64,000 nucleotides of DNA from Streptomyces sp. GESEQ-4 (GTDB lineage: Bacteria > Actinomycetota > Actinomycetes > Streptomycetales > Streptomycetaceae). The stretch spans positions 1 through 64,000 of the forward strand of contig NZ_JAFFSU010000028.1 of NCBI RefSeq assembly GCF_017948455.1. Reading direction: 5' to 3'. How positions within the stretch are numbered: the stretch's first letter is position 1; every line of letters begins with the position of its first letter. The notes beneath the pieces are model-generated. The model saw nothing but the letters and a program-made list of their open reading frames with translations, searched no databases and was not told the DNA's origin. Of this stretch, positions 1 to 8,314 are shown in pieces. Both the position numbers and the translations under genes were made by a program.

Positions 1-110
1 AGGCGGCGGGGGGGGCGGGGGGGGGTGGGGGGGGGGGCGCGGGGGTGGGGCGGGGGGGGGGGGGGGGGGGGCGGGTTTCGGGGGAGGGGGGGGGGGGGGG
101 GTGCCTAGTA
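1..110. repeat. extreme G-homopolymer-like tract
   Basis: Nearly every base on the plus strand is G, interrupted by single C or T residues; long unbroken G runs occur around 48-70 and 84-100. No coding frame or known repeat unit is visible. The composition could form G-quadruplexes, or it could be an assembly or base-calling artefact at a contig edge. The sequence becomes normal Streptomyces DNA from about position 110. Confidence 0.7.
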
Positions 111-152
111 GCTCGGGGGCTTCTGTGGTTTGGCGGGTGCGGGTTTTATGTG

Positions 153-190
153 GTTGATCGCGCAGTTCCCCGCGCCCCTGAAGGGGCGCT
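153..190 (+). repeat. dispersed intergenic palindromic repeat, copy A
   Basis: Contains the core CGCGCAGTTCCCCGCGCCCC followed by a short spacer and GGGGCGCT, so CGCCCCT and AGGGGCG form a hairpin. The same core occurs near 29.1, 35.5, 41.0 and 51.7 kb in this window, always outside genes. This copy lies directly upstream of the first peptidase gene. Function unknown; it resembles a repeat I have seen scattered through Streptomyces intergenic regions. Confidence 0.8.
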
Positions 191-217
191 GTGCCCCCCT
201 TGGAGAGGATGCGCCGC

Positions 218-1486
218 GTGTTGAGTCACGAAGAAGCTCTGGTGCTCTCGGAGATCGATGAGGCCGCCGTTGCTCGGACGTTGCTTGAGTTGATCGCTGT
301 TCCGAGTGTTACCGGGAGTGCGGCTGAATCGGAGCTTCAGCATCAGCTTGCGCGGCGGTTGGAGCGGCTCGGGCTGGATGTCGACCTGTGGCCGTTGGAT
401 CTGGGCGCGCTGCTGGCGCATCCCGGGTTTCCGGGGGCGGAGGCTGCGCGTGAGGAGGCGTGGGGGCTGGTCGGGCGGACTGCGGACGGGGGTGACGGGC
501 CGGTCTTCGTGTTGCAGGGGCATGTTGATGTCGTGCCTGCGGGGGATCCGGCCGCGTGGGAGGGGGATCCCTTCGTGCCGCGGGTCACCGGTGATCTGGT
601 GCACGGGCGCGGGGCCTGTGACATGAAGGCCGGGCTGGCGGCGCACCTTGCTGTGCTGGGGGCGATACGGGCCAGCGGGGTGCGGTTGTGCGGGCAGGTC
701 GCCGCGCACTTCGTGGTGGGGGAGGAGGACGGTGGGCTCGGTGCGTTCGGGACGTTGCAGCGGGGGCATCGCGGGGACGTCTGCGTCATCGGTGAGCCGA
801 CCGCCGGGACCCTGGTCACCGCCAACGCGGGTGCGTTGACGTTCCGTATCGCCGTGCCCGGCTTGGCGGCGCACGCGAGTTCGCGGGAGCGGGGCGTCAG
901 CGCGATCGACGCGTACGTGACCTTGCACAGGGCGCTGGCCGAGCTGGAGGCCGGCCGCAACACCGGCCCTGACCCGCTCATGGCCGAGTACCCCATCCCG
1001 TACGCCCTGTCCGTCGGCACCGTCCACGCCGGCGACTGGGCGAGCAGCGTGCCCGATCTGCTCGTCGCCGAGGGGCGGTTGGGGGTGCGGCTGGGGGAGG
1101 ATCCGGCTGACGCGAGGGCCTCTCTGGAACGCCGCGTCGCCGAGGTGTGCGCCGCCGACCCGTGGCTGCGGGACCATCCGGCGACGGTGACGTGGCCGGG
1201 CGGGCAGTTCGCGAGCGGGCGGCTGGCGCCGGGGCATCCCCTTCCGGATGTGATCCGGGCGGCCTACGCCGACTCGGTCGGCGGTGACTCGGGGATGCGG
1301 GAGCGCGGGGCGCCGTACGGCAGCGATCTGCGGCTGTATGCCGGGGCCGGGGTGCCGACCTTGCAGTACGGGCCGGGGGACATCGCGGTGGCGCACAGTG
1401 CGGGGGAGCATGTGTCGGTGCGTGAAGTGGTGGAGGTGGCGCGGGCGTTGGCGGTGACGGTGTTGCGGACGGTGGGGGTGAAGTGA
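218..1486 (+). CDS. M20 family metallopeptidase (ArgE/DapE-like)
   Basis: Probable zinc-dependent amidohydrolase of the ArgE/DapE/CPG2 group, 422 residues, cytoplasmic. Visible motifs: QGHVDVVPAG (His102, Asp104), the bridging-Asp motif RGACDMKAG (Asp135) and the catalytic glutamate pair VVGEEDGG (Glu169-Glu170), then GEPTAG. The family removes acyl or aminoacyl groups from amino acids or small peptides; the substrate cannot be told here. GTG at 218 is chosen because GGAGAGG at 202-208 sits nine bases upstream; ATG 209 would abut that site. A single gene after a dispersed repeat; codon use has more T and G in wobble positions than most neighbours. Solid family call, unknown substrate. Confidence 0.85.
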   Translation: MLSHEEALVLSEIDEAAVARTLLELIAVPSVTGSAAESELQHQLARRLERLGLDVDLWPLDLGALLAHPGFPGAEAAREEAWGLVGRTADGGDGPVFVLQGHVDVVPAGDPAAWEGDPFVPRVTGDLVHGRGACDMKAGLAAHLAVLGAIRASGVRLCGQVAAHFVVGEEDGGLGAFGTLQRGHRGDVCVIGEPTAGTLVTANAGALTFRIAVPGLAAHASSRERGVSAIDAYVTLHRALAELEAGRNTGPDPLMAEYPIPYALSVGTVHAGDWASSVPDLLVAEGRLGVRLGEDPADARASLERRVAEVCAADPWLRDHPATVTWPGGQFASGRLAPGHPLPDVIRAAYADSVGGDSGMRERGAPYGSDLRLYAGAGVPTLQYGPGDIAVAHSAGEHVSVREVVEVARALAVTVLRTVGVK

Positions 1487-1548
1487 CGGGACGGGAATCG
1501 TCCTGGCGGCAGGGTGAGGTTGCTCGATACCGGTTCGCCCTCTCCGTA

Positions 1549-1572
1549 GATCACTCGTGAGATCACTCGTGA
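1549..1572 (+). promoter_or_regulatory. perfect 12-bp tandem repeat upstream of the phytase gene
   Basis: GATCACTCGTGA occurs twice with no gap, about 90 bases before the phytase start. Streptomyces PhoP sites are direct repeats of about 11 bp resembling GTTCACCCGGC; the match here is partial (about 7 of 11) and the period is 12. A phosphate-regulated operator is plausible because phytase releases phosphate, but this is inference. Confidence 0.4.
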
Positions 1573-1662
1573 CGCCTTCCGGACAGCCGGCGTCCCCCTG
1601 GAAGCCAACTTCCCCGCCCACCATCGGCATGTCCTTGACACCCCTGACGTAAGGAAGCGCCC

Positions 1663-2964
1663 GTGAGAACGACGCCCCGCGCCGCACGCAGAGCCGCCGC
1701 CCTCGCCGCCGGTACCGCACTGGCCACCCTCCTCGCGGCGTCCCCCGCGGGGGCGGACGCCGAGTTGCCGGTGGTGACCGCGCGCAGCGAGTCCGCGCCG
1801 CTCTTCGATGACGAGGCCGGCCAGAACGCCGACGCGGACGACCCGGCGATCTGGCGGAACCCCGCCGACCCCGGGCGCAGCCTCGTCATGGCGACCGCCA
1901 AGGAGGGCGGGCTGCGGGTCTACGACCTGGGCGCGCGCCTGGTGCAGTCGATCGCCGCGCCGAAGCCGCCGTCGGCGGACGACGCGCCCGGCCGGTACAA
2001 CAACGTCGACCTCGTCAACGGCCTGCGCACCTCGTCCGGCCGGGCCGATGTCGCGGTGGTCAGCGACCGCGGCAACGACCGGCTGCGGATCTACCGCATC
2101 GACGCCTCCCGCCCCGGCGCCCCGCTGACCGACATCACCGACCCGGCCGCCGTCCCGGTCTTCTCCGCCGACCAGAGCGAGATCAACGACCAGCGCACCG
2201 CGTACGGTCTCGGCACCTGGAAGGACAAGGCCAGCGGCCGTACGTACGCCCTGGTCAGCCAGCGTGAGCGCACCCGCCTCGCCCTCCTCGAACTCGTCCC
2301 GGCCGCGAACGGCAAGGTCGGCTACCGCAAGGTCCGCACCCTCGACCTCCCCTCCTCCTTCCGCCTCCCGAACGGCACCACCTGGGCCCCCTGCCTGGAG
2401 CCCGGCGAACTCCCGCAGGTCGAGGGCATGGTCGTCGACCCGGCCACCGGCACGCTCTACGCCGGCCAGGAGGACATCGGCATCTGGCGGCTGCGCGCCG
2501 ACCTCACCGGCACGCCCGTCCTGATCGACAGGACCAAGGAGTACGGCGTCCCGGGCACCTACGACGAGGAGACCGAGGAGTGCACGCCGGGCGCCGACCC
2601 CGGCTTCGGCGGCCAGCACCTGTCGGCCGACGTCGAGGGCCTGACGCTGTTCGAGGAGCGGGACGGCGACGGCTACCTCCTCGCGTCCAGCCAGGGCGAC
2701 AACACCTTCGCCCTGTACGACCGTGAGGTCGGCGACGCCAACGAGTACGAGGGCGGGTTCAGGGTCGGCGCCGCGTCCTCGACGCTGGACAGCGTGGAGG
2801 AGTGCGACGGCGCCGCCATCCTCAACGCCCCGCTGGGCAGCCGCTATCCGCGCGGCCTGCTCGTCGTCCAGGACGGCGAGGAGACGCCGGGCGTGGAGGA
2901 CCGCACGGCCACCGGCTTCAAGTTCGTCGATCTGGGGGCGGTGGTGGACGCGGCGGACATGTAG
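1663..2964 (+). CDS. secreted beta-propeller phytase (3-phytase family)
   Basis: Predicted exported phytase that hydrolyses inositol hexakisphosphate and releases phosphate, 433 residues. An Arg-rich n-region, an Ala/Leu hydrophobic core and a likely signal-peptidase site near residue 32 (SPAGADAE) indicate Sec export. The mature part has phytase-domain features: an early DADDPAIW block, the NNVDLV segment, repeated acidic propeller turns and DVEGLTLFEERDGDGYL. Beta-propeller phytases are calcium dependent, which fits the many Asp/Glu clusters. The GTG start has a good site (AAGGAAG) eight bases upstream. Monocistronic; a 12-bp tandem repeat lies upstream. The family call is strong; substrate specificity is not shown. 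Confidence 0.88.
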   Translation: MRTTPRAARRAAALAAGTALATLLAASPAGADAELPVVTARSESAPLFDDEAGQNADADDPAIWRNPADPGRSLVMATAKEGGLRVYDLGARLVQSIAAPKPPSADDAPGRYNNVDLVNGLRTSSGRADVAVVSDRGNDRLRIYRIDASRPGAPLTDITDPAAVPVFSADQSEINDQRTAYGLGTWKDKASGRTYALVSQRERTRLALLELVPAANGKVGYRKVRTLDLPSSFRLPNGTTWAPCLEPGELPQVEGMVVDPATGTLYAGQEDIGIWRLRADLTGTPVLIDRTKEYGVPGTYDEETEECTPGADPGFGGQHLSADVEGLTLFEERDGDGYLLASSQGDNTFALYDREVGDANEYEGGFRVGAASSTLDSVEECDGAAILNAPLGSRYPRGLLVVQDGEETPGVEDRTATGFKFVDLGAVVDAADM

Positions 2965-2978
2965 GTCGCGGGTCGTGA

Positions 2979-3533
2979 GGTCGCGTACGGCCGCCGGTAC
3001 CTGACCTTCACTTCGATCTGCAGTCCGCCCGTGATGCCCTGCTCTGGAAGCTCGAAAAACACGTGGCCACGGTGGAACTCGGGTATCTCGGCGACACGTT
3101 CGGACGGCCCTCCGGTGAGGCGCTGCCGTGGGTCGAGGAGGGTGCCGAGGCGAACGCGGACATGTGGGCCACCGCCGACGAGTCACGCGAGCAGATCGTG
3201 GGCCTGTATCGCCGGGCGTGGGCACACGCGGACGCGACGATCGACGCGCTGCCGCTGGACACGGTCGGCAAGGTGCCGTGGTGGCCCAGCGGCAGGGACG
3301 AGGTGACGCTGCACCACGCCGTGGTGCGCGTCATCGCCGACACCCACCGGCATGCCGGGCACGCCGACATCATCCGGGAACTCACGGACGGTGCCGTCGG
3401 CATGAACAAGGGCAACGACGGCATGCCGCCGGGTGATTCGGCCTGGTGGGAGAAGCACCGGAGCCGACTGGAGCGGGCGGCGCGGGATGCCGAGCGGGAT
3501 CGGGGCGGGAGGGGTCCCGCGCGCTTCCGGTAG
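2979..3533 (+). pseudogene. decayed DinB/DUF664-family gene
   Basis: From GTG 3063 a 156-residue frame matches the DinB-like DUF664 family (VELGYLGDTFGRP, NADMWATADESR, His-rich VTLHHAVVRVIADTHRHAGHADI, ending MPPGDSAWWEKHRSRL). The same frame reads family-like sequence upstream of that GTG, DLHFDLQSARDALLWKLE (from 3003), back to a stop at 2976 with no ATG/GTG start. Between WKLE and KHVATVEL, the roughly two dozen residues I expect in this family are absent. So the gene has lost its start and a block of helix 1-2. GTG 3063 might still give a shortened product. DinB-like proteins are metal-binding four-helix bundles, often thiol transferases. Confidence 0.7.
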
Positions 3534-3584
3534 ACATCTGGCGTGAGCAGCCTCCCGACCGTCCGCCGGACCCCCGGAGCCGTG

Positions 3585-4241
3585 ATGCGGAAGCAAGCCC
3601 CCTTGTTCGTCGTCGGCGTCCTCGCCCTCACCGCGCTGACCGCGTGCGGCACCGAGAGCGGCACAGAGGGCCGCACCGAGACCGGGCCGGAAGCGGTGAG
3701 CAGCGCGCCCTCCACCCCCACCTCCACCCCGTCGGCTCACTCCTCCTCCCCGGCCGACTCGCAGGCAGACATCCGCCCGACGACCTCCGCACGCGAGGGC
3801 GACTGCGTCGGCGCCGAAGGTCCCGGGCAGGGCGGGGAGGTCTGGGTGGTCGACTGCGCCCACCGCAACGCGGTCGCCCGGGTGACCCGGCTGGTGCCGC
3901 ACGGCAAGTCGGACCTCTGTATCAAGGACGACTACACCGGCTTCGACTTCCGCAACGACAAGCCCAGCCTGTGCCTGATGATCTACGGCAAGGAGGGCGA
4001 CTGCTACAGCGGCTTCGACGTCCGTACGCCCGTCGGACCCCGGGTGCCGTGCACCGACCCGAAAGCCCTGCTGCGCCTCGAGCGGATCGTCAAGGGCGAC
4101 GGCCGCGACACCTGCCGCCAGATCACTCCGTACGGCGATCCGAACGCGGCCGCCCTCTTCTACAGCGACGCCCCTGACTTCGCCGCGGGGCCCGGAACGT
4201 TCCGCGACCTCACGTACTGTCTGACGTCGCCGGACTCGTAG
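3585..4241 (+). CDS. cysteine-rich lipoprotein, unknown function
   Basis: A 218-residue protein from ATG 3585; an in-frame GTG at 3543 would add 14 residues ahead of the signal peptide and is less likely. A hydrophobic segment ends in the lipobox LTAC (Cys21), so it should be lipid-anchored outside the membrane. A Ser/Thr/Pro-rich linker (about 25-65) precedes a globular part with about nine cysteines (EGDCVG, VVDCAH, DLCIKD, SLCLM, GDCYSG, VPCTD, DTCRQ, YCL), which suggests disulfides. It resembles other actinobacterial LppU-like secreted proteins, but I do not recognise a function. It converges on the AsnC-type regulator. Confidence 0.75.
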   Translation: MRKQAPLFVVGVLALTALTACGTESGTEGRTETGPEAVSSAPSTPTSTPSAHSSSPADSQADIRPTTSAREGDCVGAEGPGQGGEVWVVDCAHRNAVARVTRLVPHGKSDLCIKDDYTGFDFRNDKPSLCLMIYGKEGDCYSGFDVRTPVGPRVPCTDPKALLRLERIVKGDGRDTCRQITPYGDPNAAALFYSDAPDFAAGPGTFRDLTYCLTSPDS

Positions 4242-4302
4242 GCGGAGCTCAGCGGACCAGTTCGGCGGGCTTGGTGGCCTTGCCTCGGCTGATGGCTGGC
4301 AC

Positions 4303-5328
4303 TCACAGCAGTGCCGGTGCGTGGAATTCGCCGAGTCCGGAGGTCAGGTCCCGGTCCAGCCAGTAGCGGCGCGGCTCGGCGAGCATGACGTCGACGCTGA
4401 CGGTGAGGATGCCGGGGATCCTGGCCAGCTCGTGGTCGATGAAGTGCGCCACGGCGGAGCGGTCGGTGACCAGGCCGGTGGCGAGTACGGACATGTCGCT
4501 GGCGACGTGGGCGGCGAGCCGGGTCTGGGGGAGCTGGTCGATGCGGCGCATGACGTCGGGAGTCTCGCCGGGGGCCACTCGCAGGCGGAGCACGAACGGG
4601 GTCTGGAAGCCGAGCCATTCCGACACGATCTCCAGGCGCGGTTTGACCCATCCCTCGTCGAGGACCCGGCGTACGACGCGGTGCGCGGTGGAGGTGGCCA
4701 GGCCGGCGGCCCGGGCGATGCTCGCGGCGGATGCGCGGCTGTCCTGGATCAGCTGGGCGACGACGGTGCGTTCGGCCTCGCTGAGCGGTTTGGCGGGGGG
4801 TGTAGCGGTCGCGGTGCCCTCAGGGCGGGCGCCGGTGAGTTTCAGCAGGTCGGCGCGTTCGGTGTCGGTGAGGAACTGGGGGTCCCAGGTGTGGCCCCGG
4901 CGCAGGGTGCTGAGCGCGGGCAGGGCTTTGACGCGGCGTACGCCGGGGACGGAGAACATCCGGTCGATCGCCTCGCTGGTGGCCGCCTCGGAGGGGGCGT
5001 GGACGACGGCGTAGAGGGGGTGGTCACCGGAGATCTGCGCCAGGAGCTGGAGGTGGGGCAGGCCTTGGAGCCGGCGGAGGACGGCGAGCGGGGTTTCGCC
5101 GGTGATGTCCAGGAAGACGTGGACCGGCATCGCCGTGGAGTGCATGCCCCAGGCGGCCTGCCCGATCACGCGGACCATCCCGGCCTCGTACAGGCGGTCG
5201 TAACGGCGCTTCAGTGTGCTGGCGTCGGCGGACAGGATCCCGCCGATGTCGTCCCAGGTGGCCCGGGGTGCCAGGTGCAGCGCACCGATGAGGCGCCGGT
5301 CGAGATCGTCGAGGAGGGGGCGGGTCAT
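4303..5328 (-). CDS. Lrp/AsnC-family regulator with two tandem modules
   Basis: A 341-residue transcription factor with two Lrp-like halves. Residues about 5-50 (LDDLDRRLIGALHLAPRATW) and about 180-230 (LSEAERTVVAQLIQDSRAS, IARAAGLATSTAHRVVRRVL) look like AsnC helix-turn-helix domains; each is followed by a ligand-binding-type alpha-beta segment. Ordinary Lrp proteins have about 150 residues and one module, so this is a duplicated form known in actinomycetes. It is transcribed away from the AbgT transporter gene across a 125-bp gap with two small palindromes, so it probably controls that transporter and itself. The effector may be an amino acid or the transported aminoacyl-glutamate; that is inference. 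Confidence 0.88.
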   Translation of the reverse strand: MTRPLLDDLDRRLIGALHLAPRATWDDIGGILSADASTLKRRYDRLYEAGMVRVIGQAAWGMHSTAMPVHVFLDITGETPLAVLRRLQGLPHLQLLAQISGDHPLYAVVHAPSEAATSEAIDRMFSVPGVRRVKALPALSTLRRGHTWDPQFLTDTERADLLKLTGARPEGTATATPPAKPLSEAERTVVAQLIQDSRASAASIARAAGLATSTAHRVVRRVLDEGWVKPRLEIVSEWLGFQTPFVLRLRVAPGETPDVMRRIDQLPQTRLAAHVASDMSVLATGLVTDRSAVAHFIDHELARIPGILTVSVDVMLAEPRRYWLDRDLTSGLGEFHAPALL

Positions 5329-5388
5329 AGTGCCTCACCTTAGACTGCCGAAGCTTGCCGGTTAATCCCGCTGTTACATCTAGGGGCT

Positions 5389-5427
5389 AGAGAATCTCTC
5401 ATTCGACTGCCATTGTTCGCAGGAACA
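5389..5427. promoter_or_regulatory. two candidate operators between the AsnC regulator and abgT-like gene
   Basis: In the divergent 125-bp gap, AGAGA-A-TCTCT (5389-5399) and TGTTC-GCAG-GAACA (5414-5427) are perfect small inverted repeats. Their place between a regulator and its likely target suggests operators, but no experimental consensus is available from the sequence. Confidence 0.4.
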
Positions 5428-5453
5428 TCCCTCAAGCGCACTAAGAGGTACCG

Positions 5454-7007
5454 ATGAGTGCCACCGCGATCCCGCCCCGGCCGACCGAGCCACAGTCGAG
5501 AGTCCTGCGCGCCGCGTTCCGCGCGTTCGCGGCGATCGAGAAGGTCGGCAACAAACTCCCCAACCCGTTCTGGCTGTTCTGGATCCTCGCGGGGGTCGTC
5601 GCCGTCCTCAGCGCCGTGCTGGCGGCGGTCGGCGTCAGTGCCGTGCACCCCGGCACGGACGAGACCATCAAGGTGGAGAACCTGCTCAGCAGGGACGGCA
5701 TCACCATGGCCGTCGAGGGAGCCGTCGAAAACTTCGCGGCCTTCCCGCCGCTGGCCACCATCCTCACCGTGATGTTCGGCATCGCCGTCGCCGAGAAGAG
5801 CGGGTTGTTCTCCGCCCTGCTGCGCCGGATGGTCGCGCGGGTGCCGGGCAGGTACCTCACCTTCGTGCTGTCGATGACGGCCATGGTCAGCCATGTCGCC
5901 GGCGACGCCGCCTACGTCACCCTCATCCCGCTCGGCGCACTCGTCTTCCGCGCGGCCGGACGCAGCCCGGTGCTCGGCTGCATCGTCGCCTACGTCTCGA
6001 TCTCCGCCGGCTACGACGCCTCGCCGTCCCTCACCACCACCGACGTACTGCTGTCCGGGATCTCCACCGCCGCAGCCCACACCATCGACGCGGACTACGT
6101 GGTCACCCCGGTGGCCAACTACTTCTTCGGGCTCGCCTCGTCGGTCTTCGTGGCCCTGGTGATCACGCTCGTCGTCGACAAGGTCCTCGCCCGCCGTACG
6201 GACCTGGAGCCCGACGAGCCGGTCGCCGCACTGAACGCCGACGAGCGGGAGGCGATCGAGGTCACCGGGCAGCAGCGCCGTGCGCTGCGCGTGACCGGGC
6301 TGGTCGCCCTGGGCTTCGTCGCGTTCCTGGTGGTGGCGATGATCCCTTCGTCCTCACCGCTGCGCGGCGAGCACGGCGGCATCGTCGACTCCTCGCTGAT
6401 CGGCGGGATGGCGCTCGTCCTGGGCCTGTTCTTCGCCGTGCTCGGCACCGTCTACGGCCGGATGACCGGCACCTTCTCCGCCTCCCGCGACATCCTCGCC
6501 GCGATGGCCGACGGCACCCGCTCGATGGCCCCGATCCTCGTCCTATTCTTCGCGATCTCGCAGTTCCTCGCCTACTTCAAGTGGACGAACATCGGCGACA
6601 TCCTCGCCGTCAAGGGCGCCGAGACGCTGCGTGACCTGGACATGAGCGGCTGGACCGTGCTGGTCGGCGTCGCCGTGCTGATCACGTTCATGAACCTCGT
6701 CATCACCAGCGGTTCCGCGCTGTGGGCGCTGGCCGCCCCCGTCCTCGTACCCATGCTGATGCTCGTCGGCATCGAGCCCGAGACCACCCAGGCCGTCTAC
6801 CGCGTCGCCGACTCGGTCACCAACTGCGTCACCCCGATGAGCCCGTACTTCGTGATGGCTCTCGGCTTCATCCAGCAGCACAAGAAGTCCGCCGGCATCG
6901 GCACCCTCGCCTCCTTCACGATCCCCATCGCCGCCGTCGTCTGGGTCGTCTGGGTCGCGTTCTTCGTGGCCTGGTACCTGCTGGGCATCCCCTTCGGCGT
7001 CAGCTGA
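5454..7007 (+). CDS. AbgT-family transporter (p-aminobenzoyl-glutamate type)
   Basis: Integral membrane transporter of 517 residues with about a dozen hydrophobic segments. The N-terminus KVGNKLPNPFWLFWIL, the AFPPLATILTVMFGIAVAEKS block, SHVAGDAAYVTLIPLGALVF and the C-terminal DSVTNCVTPMSPYF region are typical of AbgT, which imports p-aminobenzoyl-glutamate (a folate breakdown product) or, in some members, exports sulfonamides. The ATG start follows AAGAGG. It lies 49 bp upstream of a carboxypeptidase G2-like gene on the same strand, which supports import and cleavage of an aryl- or aminoacyl-glutamate. Full length for the family. Confidence 0.9.
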   Translation: MSATAIPPRPTEPQSRVLRAAFRAFAAIEKVGNKLPNPFWLFWILAGVVAVLSAVLAAVGVSAVHPGTDETIKVENLLSRDGITMAVEGAVENFAAFPPLATILTVMFGIAVAEKSGLFSALLRRMVARVPGRYLTFVLSMTAMVSHVAGDAAYVTLIPLGALVFRAAGRSPVLGCIVAYVSISAGYDASPSLTTTDVLLSGISTAAAHTIDADYVVTPVANYFFGLASSVFVALVITLVVDKVLARRTDLEPDEPVAALNADEREAIEVTGQQRRALRVTGLVALGFVAFLVVAMIPSSSPLRGEHGGIVDSSLIGGMALVLGLFFAVLGTVYGRMTGTFSASRDILAAMADGTRSMAPILVLFFAISQFLAYFKWTNIGDILAVKGAETLRDLDMSGWTVLVGVAVLITFMNLVITSGSALWALAAPVLVPMLMLVGIEPETTQAVYRVADSVTNCVTPMSPYFVMALGFIQQHKKSAGIGTLASFTIPIAAVVWVVWVAFFVAWYLLGIPFGVS

Positions 7008-7056
7008 CCCCGCATCGTCCGCAAGCCCCCCACACCGTCGTACGAGAAAGCAGATC

Positions 7057-8238
7057 ATGACCGCATCGCCCGCCGCCGCCCTCACCACCCGTGCCCAGGA
7101 GGTCTCGTCGGAGATCGTCACCGACATCCTCACCCTGGTCCGCCACGAGACCAGCAGCTACGACCTGCCCGCCCTCGCCGCGGGCCTGGACCTCCTGCGC
7201 GAACTGGCCGTCCACCGGCTCGGCCGGCCCGACCACGAACAGCGCCACCCCGGCGGCGAGTGCGGCGACACCCTCACCCTCACGTACACCGGCACCGGCC
7301 CCGGGCACGTCGCGCTCGTCGGCCACTACGACACCGTATGGCCGACCGGCACCCTCGCCGGATGGGAACAGCCGTCGGTCGAGTCCGGCGGCCGGGCGAG
7401 GCTCAGCGGGCCGGGCATCTTCGACATGAAAACCGGCCTGGCACAGGGCATCTGGGCCCTGAAGCTCGCCCGCGAGAGCGGCGCCCCGCTCCCCACCGTC
7501 ACCTTCCTCTTCAACGGCGACGAGGAGATCGGCTCCCTCTCCTCCCGTCCGGTCATCGAGGCGGTCGCCCAGAAGGTCGACGTCACGCTGGTGCTGGAGC
7601 CGACCGCGCACGGTGCGGTCAAGACCGCCCGCAAGGGCTCCGGGATCTTCCAGGTCACCGCCACCGGCGTCGAGGCGCACGCCGGGCTCGCGCCGCAGGA
7701 CGGGGCGAGCGCGATCACCGCGCTGTCCGAGTTCGTCCTCGCCGCCGCGGCCGTCGCCGCTCCCGAGAGGGGTACGACGATCAACACCGGGCTCATCAGC
7801 GGTGGTTCGGCCGTCAACGTCGTCGCCGGACAGGCCACCGCGAGCATCGACATCCGGGTCAGCAGCGAGGCCGAACAGGACCGCGTCGACGCCGAGTTCG
7901 ACGCCATCAAGGTCAGCGACCCCCGCGTCCGCATCGACATCGACCACGCCTGGAACCGCCCGCCGATGACCCTCAACGCCGCCTCCGCCCCCCTCCTCGA
8001 CCTCGCCCGCGACGTCGCCCGCGCCCAGGGCCGCGACCACTTGCCCGACGCCGCCGTCGGCGGCGCCAGCGACGCCAACTTCGTCGCCGCCCTCGGCCTG
8101 CCGGTCCTGTGCGGCCTGGGCGCGATCGGCGACGGCGCCCACGCCCAGGGCGAGTTCATCCACCCCGACACCGTCCCCACCCAGACCGCCCTGGTCGCGG
8201 GCCTGCTGGGACGACTGGCGGATCCCCTGCTTGGCTGA
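7057..8238 (+). CDS. M20 peptidase, carboxypeptidase G2-like
   Basis: Zinc metallopeptidase of 393 residues. Motifs in order: VGHYDTVWPTG (His90, Asp92), GPGIFDMKTG (Asp123), NGDEEIGS (Glu156-Glu157), LEPTAHGAVKTARKG (Glu181) and the C-terminal metal His in EFIHPDT. The FDMKTG and DEEIGS forms are those of the CPG2 branch, which removes C-terminal glutamate from folates and aminoacyl-glutamates. No signal peptide is visible, so it should act in the cytoplasm on what the preceding AbgT transporter brings in. The two genes probably form an operon regulated by the divergent AsnC protein. Exact substrate unproven. Confidence 0.87.
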   Translation: MTASPAAALTTRAQEVSSEIVTDILTLVRHETSSYDLPALAAGLDLLRELAVHRLGRPDHEQRHPGGECGDTLTLTYTGTGPGHVALVGHYDTVWPTGTLAGWEQPSVESGGRARLSGPGIFDMKTGLAQGIWALKLARESGAPLPTVTFLFNGDEEIGSLSSRPVIEAVAQKVDVTLVLEPTAHGAVKTARKGSGIFQVTATGVEAHAGLAPQDGASAITALSEFVLAAAAVAAPERGTTINTGLISGGSAVNVVAGQATASIDIRVSSEAEQDRVDAEFDAIKVSDPRVRIDIDHAWNRPPMTLNAASAPLLDLARDVARAQGRDHLPDAAVGGASDANFVAALGLPVLCGLGAIGDGAHAQGEFIHPDTVPTQTALVAGLLGRLADPLLG

Positions 8239-8252
8239 GCGCCCCTTTCCAT

Positions 8253-8272
8253 GCCGGCCGACGGCGGCCGGC
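8253..8272. terminator. GC-rich hairpin between convergent genes
   Basis: GCCGGCCG-ACGG-CGGCCGGC is a perfect 8-bp stem with a 4-base loop, placed between the peptidase stop (8238) and the stop of the convergent sigma-factor gene (8315). No U-run follows, as is usual in Streptomyces; a bidirectional terminator role is likely but not proven. Confidence 0.6.
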
Positions 8273-8314
8273 CGAGCTCAGCGGCGCCCACGGAGCGGTG
8301 TCCCGGATCGCTCC

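Noticed and set aside
1635..1640. TTGACA as a -35 box for the phytase gene
   Set aside because: Only 23 bases before the start codon, so the -10 box and transcript start would fall in the ribosome-binding site or coding region.
146..1720. 524-residue open frame on the minus strand over the first peptidase gene
   Set aside because: Arg/Pro/His-rich composition typical of antisense shadow in GC-rich DNA; the plus strand holds a clear M20 enzyme.
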